Of a stretch of 64,000 nt of DNA, positions 46,790-56,392 are shown piece by piece. The notes below the pieces were generated by a model. It was not told the DNA's origin. It searched no databases and saw only the letters and a list, made by a program, of their open reading frames with translations. This stretch comes from Geosiphon pyriformis (Eukaryota; Glomeromycota; Glomeromycetes; Archaeosporales; Geosiphonaceae), in the NCBI GenBank assembly GCA_016748015.1, contig JAAOMT010000213.1, positions 2,418 to 66,417 on the forward strand. The letters run 5' to 3'. Within the stretch, counting starts at the first letter, position 1; each line of letters opens with the position of its first letter. Position numbers and translations under genes: made by a program.

Positions 46790-48388
46790 CAATGTTATGT
46801 AGTTGTTGGCTAAATGGAAACATTTGAAATCTGAAGTGGTTAATGCATATCTGATGACTCTCCCAAAGAATAAGCTTATTGCAAAATTACTCAGTATTAA
46901 GAAAGAGTACAGATCAACACTGTGTGCCAGAATCAGATTACAACAGCAGAGACAGATAGTGGATAATATTATCAAAAGACAACAAAACTTTGATCTATAC
47001 AAAGGAATTATGATTAAAAGCATCCTAAACAAAAAAAAACAAAGAATTATACTGGACCATGTCATTGAAGAAAGTAAATTTCATAATGATCCTGATGAGA
47101 TTAAAAAGCTAGTAAACAAAAAAGCCCAAGGATGAACTAGGACAAGAATTCTTGAGCCTGACCTATGGAAAAGTTGGGAACACAGATTTAAGCCGATTGG
47201 GAGCATTCTAGATCATGCCTTTGACGGTATGATGGCTGAAATAACAAATGAGGAATTTGAAGACATATTAAACCACACACCCCATAACAAAGCTCCTGGC
47301 CCATCAGACATTCAAGCTGAGCTGTGGAAAAAGGCTGGGCCTAATACCAAGTCTAAACTGAGAACATTGCTCAATTCTTGCATTAAAGCAGCCAACATGC
47401 CTGAGGAGTGGAGAGTAGCACAGGTTATACTGATTCCAAAGCCAAAAGAATGAGGTGGCAATATTAACATCACCAGGCTGATCACACTCATTGAAAGCAC
47501 TAGAAAGATCTTAACAAAGATTCTAACTGCAAGAATTTCAAAAGCATGTGAACTCCACAATGTCCTAAAAGGTTACAATACCTCAGTATTAAAGAATACT
47601 TCTATAGCAGTGCCAATTTATGTGATTAATGTTGTTGCTAAGCATGCAAGAGAATTTGGTAATGAGGCCTGGTTTACATTCTAGGATATGAAGAAGGCAT
47701 ATAATTCAGTGGAATAGAAATCCATAGAAGCTGCATTGAAGAGAATCAAGATGAACAATAGGTTTACTGAGCTGTTTGGCTTAATACACAACAATAAAAA
47801 CAATCAAACTATAACTAAATTTGGGTTAAGTGACAAATATCAAGTGCAAGATGGACTGGATTAGAGAAAAACAAGCTTACCCATCATGTGGAGGATTTTC
47901 TATGACCCCTTACTGTGTGAAGTAAAACAAGCCAATTATAGTCAAAGATACAAACTGACAGCTGGTTGGAAAAAGTGGGACAATCAACCTGAAACACAAT
48001 CCCTGTCAGTGTCAGTGAATCACTTAGCCTTTGTCAATGACACAATGTAGATAGCCAACTCAAGACAGGGAATGCAGAGTATTTTGGACACAGCTAGCTC
48101 CTTTTTTAGAATGGTAGATATTGAGATCAATTTAGATAAGACTGAAACAATGGTGATCAGACCCTCTAAAGAGAAATCATTGATGGTTGAGCCACTAAAA
48201 TTTGGGCTAAACAAACAGATCTTGAAATTGCTGGATCTATCTACATGTACCCAATATTTGGGGGTATGGGTCAAAGCAGATGGAAAAAATGAAATTGTTC
48301 TAAAAATAATAGGATCTGACATTGAAACAGTATGTGCAGTAATCAGAAAAAAACACATTACTGAGAAACAGACCATTTACATTTTTAA
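46790..48388 (+). pseudogene. LINE-B ORF2 reverse transcriptase domain
   Basis: The RT begins after a TAG at about 46800. Blocks in order: HNKAPGPSDIQAELWKKA (about 47278-47335), RLITLIESTRKIL, motif A DMKKAYNSVE (about 47690-47715), motif B VQDGLD then LPIMWRIFYDPLL, and the catalytic box AFVND (48027-48041), where FVDD is expected, so the first Asp is Asn. IEINLDKTETM is the later conserved block. Stops at about 47133, 47451, 47683, 47716, 47860 and 48049. Half-LINE H4 interrupts it at 48389. Confidence 0.88.
48374..48388 (+). repeat. H4 target-site duplication, left copy
   Basis: CATTTACATTTTTAA, identical to 51171-51185. Confidence 0.92.
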
Positions 48389-48560
48389 TTTTTAATTTTT
48401 TTTTTGTTAACGTGTAGCCACACCAATCATTTATTAGTTATTTTACAGTAATGTGGCAGTTTCATAAAACCAGCTTATCCAATAATACATATTACAAGAT
48501 GTGGCTAACCACAAGTAGAAAGCCCTAACTACACACTAGTACTACCTTTGCTACCTAATG
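48389..48560 (-). repeat. H4 3' tail (tail beta)
   Basis: On the minus strand it reads TAGTTAGGGCTTTCTACTTG, then GTGGTTAGCCACATCTTGTA, then TGGTGTGGCTACACGTTAAC. It aligns with the LINE-B tail (53380-53505). GTGG-TTAG-CCAC forms a 4-bp stem. Confidence 0.88.
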
Positions 48561-48695
48561 TATTAAACATATCTAATTTATACATCTTACCCATAATACA
48601 TACAAGTTCATGACTATTCTTAACAAGACTGCTCATCCATAACTCCATCATTGCATCAAATGTATCATTATAGACTGAAAAATCTTTAACATTAC

Positions 48696-48773
<78 letters not shown>
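48696..48773. repeat. CAT trinucleotide repeat, 26 units (copy 1)
   Basis: It encodes the Asp tract on the minus strand. A twin of the same length lies beyond the gap at 49045-49122. Confidence 0.95.
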
Positions 48774-48935
48774 TCATTTCTTCATCATCAGATATGTTAT
48801 AGTGTACCTTCCCACTCCTCAACTTGAGGGCCCCCACTTTCTTTTGCAGCACAGAAGCCACAACACAAACAGCCTCAATTTGGTTTCCTAATCCAATCAC
48901 ACTTTCCTTCATTGCCTTTGCCACAACTGGTGGAG

Positions 48936-48955
48936 NNNNNNNNNNNNNNNNNNNN
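48936..48955. other. Assembly gap of 20 N with duplicated flanks
   Basis: The sequence left of the gap (48636-48935) is repeated right of it (48997-49295) with few differences. Any frame spanning it is artificial. Confidence 0.95.
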
Positions 48956-49044
48956 ATCGGACTTGATATTAGAGGATTGAACCTCCCATAACTCCATCAT
49001 TGCATCAAATGTATCATCGTAGACCAAAAAATCTTTAACATTAC

Positions 49045-49122
<78 letters not shown>
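49045..49122. repeat. CAT trinucleotide repeat, 26 units (copy 2)
   Basis: Second copy of the Asp-tract microsatellite. Most likely the same genomic repeat assembled twice. Confidence 0.95.
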
Positions 49123-51170
49123 TCATTTCTTCATCATCAGATATGTTATAGTGTACCTTCCCACTCCTCAACTTGAGGGCCCCCACTTTCTTTTGCAGCA
49201 CAGAAGCCACAACACAAACAGCCTCAATTTGGTTTCCTAATCCAATCACACTTTCCTTCATTGCCTTTGCCACAACTGGTGGAGTAGACAACAACATAGT
49301 AACCAATGCAACCAAAGAACCCACAGACTCCACTATAGATTTGATCAACAAAGACAGTTCACTAAGTTGGGTTTCCAGAGAAGCCAATCTAGCATTAACA
49401 GCAACATCTGAACCAGAGAAGGCAATTGGCAACATTAGCACCACAACTTTAGGGGAGGTACTGAAAGCCAGACCTGTATTAGCAGCCACAGCAACAGGAG
49501 GAACCACAGAAGTGGTGGCTTTGGTATAGGATTTAGCTCCAACGAGGGATGACTTGAAAATAATGGGACCACCAGCAGAATTAGAAGAGAGTTTGGAAGG
49601 GAGAAGTGGCAACACCTTGCAGTCCACAGCCAAATGATCTAAACTTTGACATCTATAGCAGCGACAACATCCAGGAGTTTCCCACCAGATGCGGCAGTCA
49701 CGTAAGGTACTGGTTTTTGAAACAGCAGCATTTAAAGATTCTAAAGAATCAAAGATCACCACAGCAAAGCATTGACATCGATAGGAATCAGGGGAGTGGG
49801 GAATGAAACACGTACGGCCACCAACTTGGGAGACCAGATTACTTATTTCAAATGCAGTGCAGCCAAATGAAAGATTAACCAGCTTAGCTTTAAAAGCATC
49901 TCTTGAGGAGATAACCTCCTTTTGGTTGGCAATGGGAAGAATCCTAACATTATATTTTCTGACCAAGACAGACCAGTTAGAGAGAGCAGCAGCAGCAGAA
50001 GAAATGTCCTTAAAGTTGACCACAGCATATTGCCATAAGCCAGCAGGCTTCAACTTAACAGAAGTGACAACACCAAAAATGCCAAGAGCAGATTTAATGT
50101 CATCAGAAGAGGTACCCAAAGGTACATCATGCAGTGCAACTAACAAGGAAGAAGAAAAAACAGAGGCCACACCAGAAGACCGTGCAATCTTAAGAGTGGT
50201 CAAAAACACTTCATCACTGATGGCCACTTTGGTGGCACCATTTAGACACTCCTGAGATGCAAATTCCACACAAAACAACTTAACAGCATCTTGTGAAACT
50301 GATTTAAGCCCAATACAACCAGGCAGTAACTGAAACAAAGAACCAAGCAGGGCCATTTTGATCTTAAATGTAGCACCAGGTACAAGATTGGAGGCCACCC
50401 AACCAGAGAACCTTTGATATCCACTCACATTCACCCAAACACCAGCATCAGATGCACCAGAAACTGGGGGGGGAACAGTTGATTCCATTTCCATCTGATC
50501 AGCCCAATCTTTGAGATCATCTGGACTGATGAACTGTTTTGCTACTGGGATTGGCGATGATCTGCTGGAGAGTACCACATTAGGCAACACAGCCAGTGGT
50601 TGATCTTGGCTCATCTTGGGAGATGTGCTGCTGCTGTTGCCATCCATATTAGGAATAGGGCTGGCTGCTGCTGTGGAAATCTTACTGAAGATCTCATCTG
50701 GAACCACAAAGGGGTTCAGTGTGACCATAGCAGTTGTGACTGCCTGCTACTGTTTTTTGAAATTTTTCGTTTTTGTGGCCATTTGTGAAGCAGTAGTAGT
50801 GGAAGTAGTAGGGAGAGTGGTGAGAGCAGGAAAGACCAACTTGTTGACTGGTCTGTTATTAAAAATCTTTGGGCTCTTTGAAGTGGTAGAGACAACACTG
50901 GGACTAACCCGAGTGTGCCTTTTTGAAGGGACTTTGACTGAAGAAGAACTTCCAGCCAAAGAAGAAGAAAATGAACCAGAAGCCAATAAAGGCAGCTTAT
51001 TACTATTATTTTTCAAAGGAAATGTAGCCAGAACGTTTTGTCTAGCTGCTTCAATAACAGAGAGACCCTCTTGTGTTAAAACTTTATTAGTTACTATAGG
51101 AAAAATAATGTTTACAACTTTTTTACTCTTAGCTCTATTTGTGGTCATGAAATTTAGGAGAGAAAGAGTT

Positions 51171-51185
51171 CATTTACATTTTTAA
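51171..51185 (+). repeat. H4 target-site duplication, right copy
   Basis: CATTTACATTTTTAA, identical to 48374-48388. LINE-B sequence resumes directly after it. Confidence 0.92.
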
Positions 51186-53384
51186 CAGTGTTCTCAGTCC
51201 AGCAATTGAATTCTGATCTCAATTGACTCATATTCCAATTAGCTGGGCTAGAAAATAGACCTCAAGAATTTTGGCCACTGTAAAGAAAAAGGCTAAACTT
51301 TCAGTAAATTTCCCAGCCAGCACTATGCATTACTCATCCTTGTATAACCTGTTCAAAATTGATGACATACAAGCAAAAAGCAAGATCACAGATTTGTTGG
51401 TTAGATTGAACAGTGCTGATATTGCTGGAATGGCTACCAAAATCAGATTAGCCAACTTACAGGCACAAAGATGGCTCATAGTGTACTGGAATACCTCACT
51501 AATGAACAATCTGGGCCAGGTATTAATCTAATAGCTAATATTATGCAGATAATAGAGGAAAGAGGCATCTCATTCAGGAGCAATGGTAACACACATGGGA
51601 TACCTGATTCATCAAGGACACAGGCATATCTTATTGAGACTATTATATCTTTAGGTACAGCATACACTAAAGTTAGAAGCTTCCTAAGGAAGGAGAACAT
51701 TTTGTACTTGCATCAAATACAGAACAAAGATGAGACATTAATAACATGGAGGAACTTCACAAGGAAGTACAGACAAAGTGATAGTGATAGAATTCCCAGA
51801 TGGTTTAAGGTTTTGGAATCTACAATCATCATGGATGAGTACAGGAACATTGATGTAGCACAATGCAAAGTATTGGGGATGCACAAACTGACTAACCAAA
51901 TACCAGATGATTTTGAAACAATGCAAAGAGATACCATTTATATCCATATTCCTGACATGTTACTGTCACAATGGAGGGGGGTATGAGAGAAGTTAAGATT
52001 CAGAAAGGAATTAGAAATATCAACAGATGGCTCAATGGTAGATGCTGGCTCTGAGAATACAAGGAAAGGAGCTGCTTTCATAACACATGGAATAGAGACT
52101 GAATTTGGTTTAGCAGTTGATCAAACATTATCATCAACAAAAACAGAGACAAAGGCTGTGTTATTGGCTTTGGAAGCAGTACCTTACAAATGCAAGCTAA
52201 CCATAAACACAGATAGTCAAGCTGTAATATCAATGGCTCAGAAATGGTTGTCTAAAGATGTACCCTTGTCTGTTAAAAATCAGCTTAAAACTTTAAACTG
52301 GCACACATGGAATGCTATTAGAGCAATTATAAGTGAAAAGAAGATTGATCTTACCATAAACAAAGTGGCTGCTCATACTGGTATATTGGAAAATAAGAAG
52401 GCTAACAAACTAGCCAAAGAATCTACCACTCTTGACACTATAAGATGGATTTATGATGCTAAGGAGGCTGCATATATTTCCTTTTGCAGAGAAATTGAAT
52501 TGGATTTAAATATTAGACATTTTCTGAGCAAACAGACTAGTCTTCAAGCAGCTTTGAATTAGATAGGCAACAACAAAGTCTAAGAGACATTAGCGTCTTT
52601 AGACCAAGACATAAATTGGATGTGCACAACCAAGATCTGGAACTGGGATGGAAAAATGTCATCAGGATTCACCTCAGCTGGTTCATCAGCTATGCATACA
52701 TTTCTTATGAAATCGTTTTACAACATGCTGCCAACAGCAGAGGTGCTATACAACTGTCATCCTCTTGTATACCTAAACAATCTTTGCAAAACATGTCATA
52801 GAGAAGTGGAAACCAACCAGCACTTTTAGGAATGCTCTCTGAATACTCAAGAGGACAAGATGCTAATTAATGACGTAAAAAATAGGTGAATACAGTGCCT
52901 ATCACAGGCTGTGGGAGGTGGACAAAAAGCCTTGGACAATAACAAGAAGATTGAGCTGTTCAGTAAATACATCATGTCATCATCCAATATAGAACTGCTA
53001 TGTAAAAGATTAGTTGACAAGCAATTTGAGAGGATCAATGCTTTTACTGACATCGACCTAAAGACTAACAATGATATATTAGTAAAGATGTGTAAATGGG
53101 CAGTTACTCAGGCAAGAAATAGATTGTGGGGAGAACAGTGCAGATTGCAAACTGAATGGAAAAAATCCAAGGGTATTAATGGCAGAGTCAAGAGGAACCT
53201 GCATGATGGCTCCAACACATGTAACACATCAAGGAATAGTAGTAGGAACAGTGGCAAATGCATAGTGAGGATAGGTAAAGCATTCACATGGTGTAATAAT
53301 ATATTGACTAATGTTTTGTGTGGTAAGAATACTTTGTGTAGTAGTGTGATACCCCATAAATTTTACAGTTATACTAGCATGTAG
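51186..53384 (+). pseudogene. LINE-B ORF2 thumb, RNase H and zinc domain
   Basis: After H4 the ORF2 frame continues (open pieces 51271-51531, 51471-51986, 52035-52562, 52620-52829, 52911-53384). RNase H: Asp in ISTDGSMVDAG, Glu in TKTETKAVLLALE, Asp in INTDSQAVIS, and KVAAHTGILENKKANKLAKE, where the expected Asp of KADKLAK is Asn. A zinc motif CKTCHREVETNQHF plus a following Cys lies at 52788-52840. A frameshift near 51480-51530 and stops at 51987, 52560 and 52828 break it. The reading ends at TAG 53382-53384, just before the tail. Confidence 0.88.
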
Positions 53385-53505
53385 TTAGGCATAACCACTT
53401 AGTGGTTAGCCACATCTTGTAATTTATATTATTGGGTGAGTTGGCTTTATGAAAAGGTCATGCTCTGTGAGTATGGCTAAACTAATAAAAGACCAGCGTG
53501 GCTAC
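53385..53505 (+). repeat. LINE-B 3' tail (tail beta)
   Basis: AACCACTTAGTGGTT (53393-53407) is a perfect inverted repeat, and GTGGTTAGCCAC overlaps it as a second hairpin. The tail ends GCGTGGCTAC at 53505 without poly-A. It is shared with H2, H4, H5 and the short tail fragments. Confidence 0.9.
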
Positions 53506-53517
53506 ACAACTACTTTG
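53506..53517 (+). repeat. LINE-B target-site duplication, right copy
   Basis: ACAACTACTTTG, identical to 41719-41730. Confidence 0.92.
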
Positions 53518-53775
53518 TCTTAATGGAATTTTTGGGTAAAAAACAATACCCATTAGAATATACTTAACAGCAAAGAAAACATTTGCACAAACAATCAAAT
53601 TTTTATTTGATTCACCAGAACTAATTATATAAAAGAAATAAAAAAAATTTTAACTGTTCCCAAAAAATCATTAGATTTGAAGAAAAAGAAATTGTGATCT
53701 ATAACATGTACACTGATTTATTAGCTAGACACTTTAAAAAAACAAAAACAATACAGAAAACCTTAGTTCACTATT
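53506..53775 (+). pseudogene. GY4 integrase N-terminus (continuation)
   Basis: GY4 resumes after LINE-B: linker, then the RKQSNF-type segment, DFKKKKL-like codons and the His half of the zinc domain (TACACTGATTTATTAGCTAG). It stops after KTLVHYF, where H tails begin. The catalytic core is not present. Confidence 0.85.
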
Positions 53776-53902
53776 TTTATTTTTATTTTTTTTTGTTAAC
53801 ATGTAGTCATGCCAGTCATTTATTAGTTATGACTACAGTAAAGTGGCAATAATACAAAATCACAAGATGCGGCCAACCACAAGTGGAAAGCCCTAACTAC
53901 AC
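53776..53902 (-). repeat. Short H tail copy (tail beta)
   Basis: A 5'-truncated H element of about 120 bp: TTTTTTTTGTTAACATGTAG to GGAAAGCCCTAACTACACAC. It lies head-to-tail with the next copy. Confidence 0.8.
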
Positions 53903-55095
53903 ACTTTTTTTTTTGTTAACATGTAGCCACACCAATTATTTATTAGTTAAGCCACAGTAATGTGGTGGTTTCACAAAGCCAGCTCATTCAATAATACAAA
54001 AATCACAAGATGCAGCTAACCACAAGCAGAAAGCCCTAACTACATGCTAGTACTACCTTTGCTACCTAATGTATTAAACATATCTAATTTATACATCTTA
54101 CCCATAATGCTAATAAGCTCATAACTATTCTTAACCATACCACTCATCCACTTAGCAGTCTAATCAAAACTGGATTTGATTCTGGAAGGCTAATCTTCCC
54201 ATAAGTGCATCATAACATCAAAGGTATTATCATAAACTGAAAAGTCTTTATCTTCATCATCATTATCATCAACATCATCAACCATGTTGTTAACATGATC
54301 CATTTTTCAAGTAGACCCGTTTACATATTGTCTCAAGACATGTTAATCTTTTTTGCATTATGGTGACAACAGCAGTCAAGCCTTTATTTTGCTTAGCCAA
54401 TCCATTCACACATTCCTTAACTAACACATCCATGGCAGATAGAGTAGACAGCAATTTGGTAACCAATGCAACCAGAACACTAACAGGTTCAACTAAAGAT
54501 TTTATTAACACAGATAGTTCATTAAGATGGAATTCAAGAAAAGCCAACCTAGATTCAACAGCAGAATTGGGAACAGAAGGGACAGCAGACAACATGGGTG
54601 TTGCAGTTTTGGGAAGACCACCAAGATCCAAGTCTATATTAGCAGCAGCAGCACCAGGAGGAACCACAAAAGCAACAGCCTTGACATAAGATTTAGATTC
54701 AACAACTGAAGGTTTGAAATTTTTGGGGCCACCAAAGGTGTTGGAAGGGAGTTTAGGTGAGAGAGGAGGCAACTTCTTGCAGTTCACAGCCAAATGATTT
54801 AAGTCTTGACACCTGTAGCAGCAGTGACACCCAAGAGTTTTTCACCAGATGCAACAACTACACAAGGTACCAGTTTTTGACACAACAACATTCAGAGATT
54901 CCAAAGAATCAAAGGTAACCACAGCAAAGCATTGACATTAATAAGATTCAGGGAAGCGAGAAATGAAACATGTATGGCCACCAACTTGGGAGACCAAGTT
55001 ACTTATCTCAAAGGCAGTATAGCTAACTAGAAGATTGACCAACTTAGCTTTGAATGCATCTCTTGAGGAGATAATCTTCTTTTGGTTGGTGATAG
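53903..55095 (-). mobile_element. Half-LINE H5, cut by GY5 LTR
   Basis: Minus-strand H copy with tail beta (53903-54060), an acidic C-terminus and ORF1 up to the RRM, where the left LTR of GY5 begins (55096). The missing N-terminal half is not found beyond the right LTR of GY5. Confidence 0.85.
54061..55095 (-). pseudogene. H5 ORF1, C-terminal part
   Basis: The open piece 54290-54793 holds the coiled-coil region (RLAFLEFHLNELSVLIKS). Just upstream is an intact knuckle CYRCQDLNHLAVNC (about 54780-54825) and the second RRM-like part. The Asp tract is short and mixed (DNVDDVDDNDDED, about 54240-54290). The frame ends near 54065. Confidence 0.8.
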
Positions 55096-55724
55096 TGTTA
55101 CGGGTTGGAGTAACAAGCTAACGGATAGCAAAAGAGAACAGAATTGTAGGGTGATGGAAATAATCAAAGAGGAATTCAACTTTAAAGAGTGAATTGAATG
55201 AGTATGGATTCAATGTGTGAGATCAGTCTCATAAAATATCTCAGTCACTATTCTTTTCAAAGGTAACTGGGAAATCTGAAGGTAGAGGAATAGTCCGTAC
55301 TGTCAACAATTGATCACCACTGGTATAATTCTATGCCTTACATCAGCACTCTTAGAATTCAATATCAGATATCAACTTGTGCTTTTCAGTCACATTTATT
55401 CAAATAATCTTCAAATGCTACAATTATATACGTCAAGAAAAAGCCAACAAGTAATCTTTTATCTTTAAAATGTTCAGATACTTGAAGGTAGGGAAAGGGA
55501 AATTAGTGATAAAAGAAGGATTGAGATGAAAGTTGTTATTTTATTTATTCTTGATTATTCAGATGCTTGTTATTACATGCTTTTCTATAGCTAAGAGATT
55601 CATTGCTTATATAGCTATCAAAAGTGGTCAATGATCACTTTCTAAAAATAGTGTGGCTAATCATATGACATCAGTGGCTAATACATGTAATAATTAATAA
55701 GAAGTATAGGTCTCAACCATAACA
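55096..55724 (-). repeat. 3' LTR of GY5 (LTR-1b)
   Basis: TGTTACGGGTTGGAG to CTCAACCATAACA, 629 bp. By eye it is about 95% identical to the 5' LTR at 61948-62588; the largest difference is one 12-bp unit (one here at 55626-55637, two there). It is preceded on the minus strand by the purine-rich GGAGAGGATGA, a polypurine-tract candidate. The left flank is H5. Confidence 0.93.
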
Positions 55725-56350
55725 TCATCCTCTCCAAAGAGATTGAGCTCCAGTGAAATCAAGCTATTTATAGTGTAATCTATTTGAAGAGTTTTATCTA
55801 ACTCAAAGCTAACTAATTTATTGAAGTCTTTTGTAGATAGGGTGTATAATACTTGAGGCAAAATGAGTTTTGTATCCAAGAGACCAAATCTTTGTATTAG
55901 AGTTTTGGCTCTTCTAGCAATGGTTAAAACTCTTGGAACATCTAATTGTATAATGCCCAAAATTTCTGCCTGTATCTTTGAAGTTGTTTTCTTCATGAGC
56001 TTTATGTCATCTATAATTTCACCAAAGTGACCATAGAGCTCTAATTGTCTTCCATATGACAAGTTTTTGTCTATAGATAAGATTTCTTTAATTGTTTTTC
56101 CAAGTGTGGTGGAGGGTATGAGTATTGCTGCTGTTATATTTTCTAGCAGATATTTATTCATTTTGTTACCAATTCTTTCTCTTCTGGTAGTTGTTTTCTT
56201 TGGTCTAATAACAGTATGTGTTCCACTGCTATCAGTTATTGTGGTCTGTTTTCTAATAGTCAAAGTAGCATTTAGATAGTTTTTAATCCAATACTCATGG
56301 AGAGCATAGAAGACATTTTGAATGTTTTGATCCAGAAAATAATTGTTTAT
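55694..56350 (-). CDS. GY5 ORF3, unknown protein after pol
   Basis: A 218-codon frame starts 42 bp after the integrase stop and ends inside the 3' LTR (last 31 bases). The start codon here is ATA (56348-56350); GY3 has ATG at the same place, so I use that start. There is no other stop. The protein begins NNYFLDQNIQNVFYALHEYW, then has a Thr/Arg-rich basic segment (HTVIRPKKTTTRRERIGN) and a long helix-rich half (GKTIKEILSIDKNLSYGRQL, IIDDIKLMKKTTSKIQAEIL). I see no signal peptide, membrane segment, zinc motif or catalytic motif. Its position is where some Ty3 elements have env, but it does not look like a membrane glycoprotein. I do not recognise its family. Confidence 0.7.
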   Translation of the reverse strand: MNNYFLDQNIQNVFYALHEYWIKNYLNATLTIRKQTTITDSSGTHTVIRPKKTTTRRERIGNKMNKYLLENITAAILIPSTTLGKTIKEILSIDKNLSYGRQLELYGHFGEIIDDIKLMKKTTSKIQAEILGIIQLDVPRVLTIARRAKTLIQRFGLLDTKLILPQVLYTLSTKDFNKLVSFELDKTLQIDYTINSLISLELNLFGEDDVMVETYTSY

Positions 56351-56392
56351 GTCAATTTGAAGATACCTCTGTTTTGAAAATAGTGCATTTAT

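Larger units (their letters stand above)
48529..51148 (-). pseudogene. H4 ORF1 (RRM/CCHC/coiled-coil protein with Asp tract)
   Basis: The ATG is at 51146-51148 (MTTNRAKSKKVVNIIF). One CAG-to-TAG stop near 50745 is the only nonsense codon before the gap. Domains: basic Ser/Thr-rich N-terminus; conserved core FSGWVASNLVPGATFKIKMA; RRM with DDIKSALGIFGVVTSVKLK and RNP1 WQYAVVNF (about 50130-49980); a second RRM-like segment with CFAVVIFDSL; knuckle CYRCQSLDHLAVDC (about 49680-49625, all four ligands present); coiled coil RLASLETQLSELSLLIKS; then about 26 Asp residues and a conserved end KNSHELVCIMGKMYKLDMFN. The stop lies at the start of the tail. This is the best preserved H protein. The N gap makes the C-terminal part uncertain. 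Confidence 0.85.
48389..51170 (-). mobile_element. Half-LINE H4: ORF1 only, with LINE-B tail
   Basis: Minus-strand element bounded by a perfect 15-bp duplication inside LINE-B RT. Its 5' end (51170) reads AACTCTTTCTCTCC, then 20-odd bases of leader, ORF1 and a LINE-B-type tail (48389-48560) ending in GTTAAC and A-rich DNA. The complete unit contains no endonuclease, RT or RNase H. A 20-N gap with duplicated flanks inflates its length. Confidence 0.9.
41731..53505 (+). mobile_element. LINE-B: full-length non-LTR retrotransposon with nested insertions
   Basis: The element is bounded by a 12-bp target-site duplication in GY4. It encodes ORF1 (41900-44137) and ORF2 with endonuclease, RT, RNase H and a zinc domain (44130-53384), and ends in a structured tail without poly-A. 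Three younger insertions sit inside ORF2: solo LTR-2 at 44536, solo LTR-1 at 46120 and half-LINE H4 at 48389. Taking those out leaves about 7.45 kb. All domains are recognisable, but RT and RNase H carry Asp-to-Asn changes and both ORFs have stops. Confidence 0.9.

Noticed and set aside
49803-50255. Plus-strand frame of about 150 codons inside H4
   Set aside because: Antisense to the RRM region of H4 ORF1, with no independent support.
48875-50728. A 617-residue open reading frame on the minus strand
   Set aside because: It runs through the 20-N gap and through duplicated flanks, so its C-terminal part is not a real protein.
55694-56350. ORF3 as an envelope protein
   Set aside because: Position fits, but no signal peptide, membrane segment or Cys pattern is visible.
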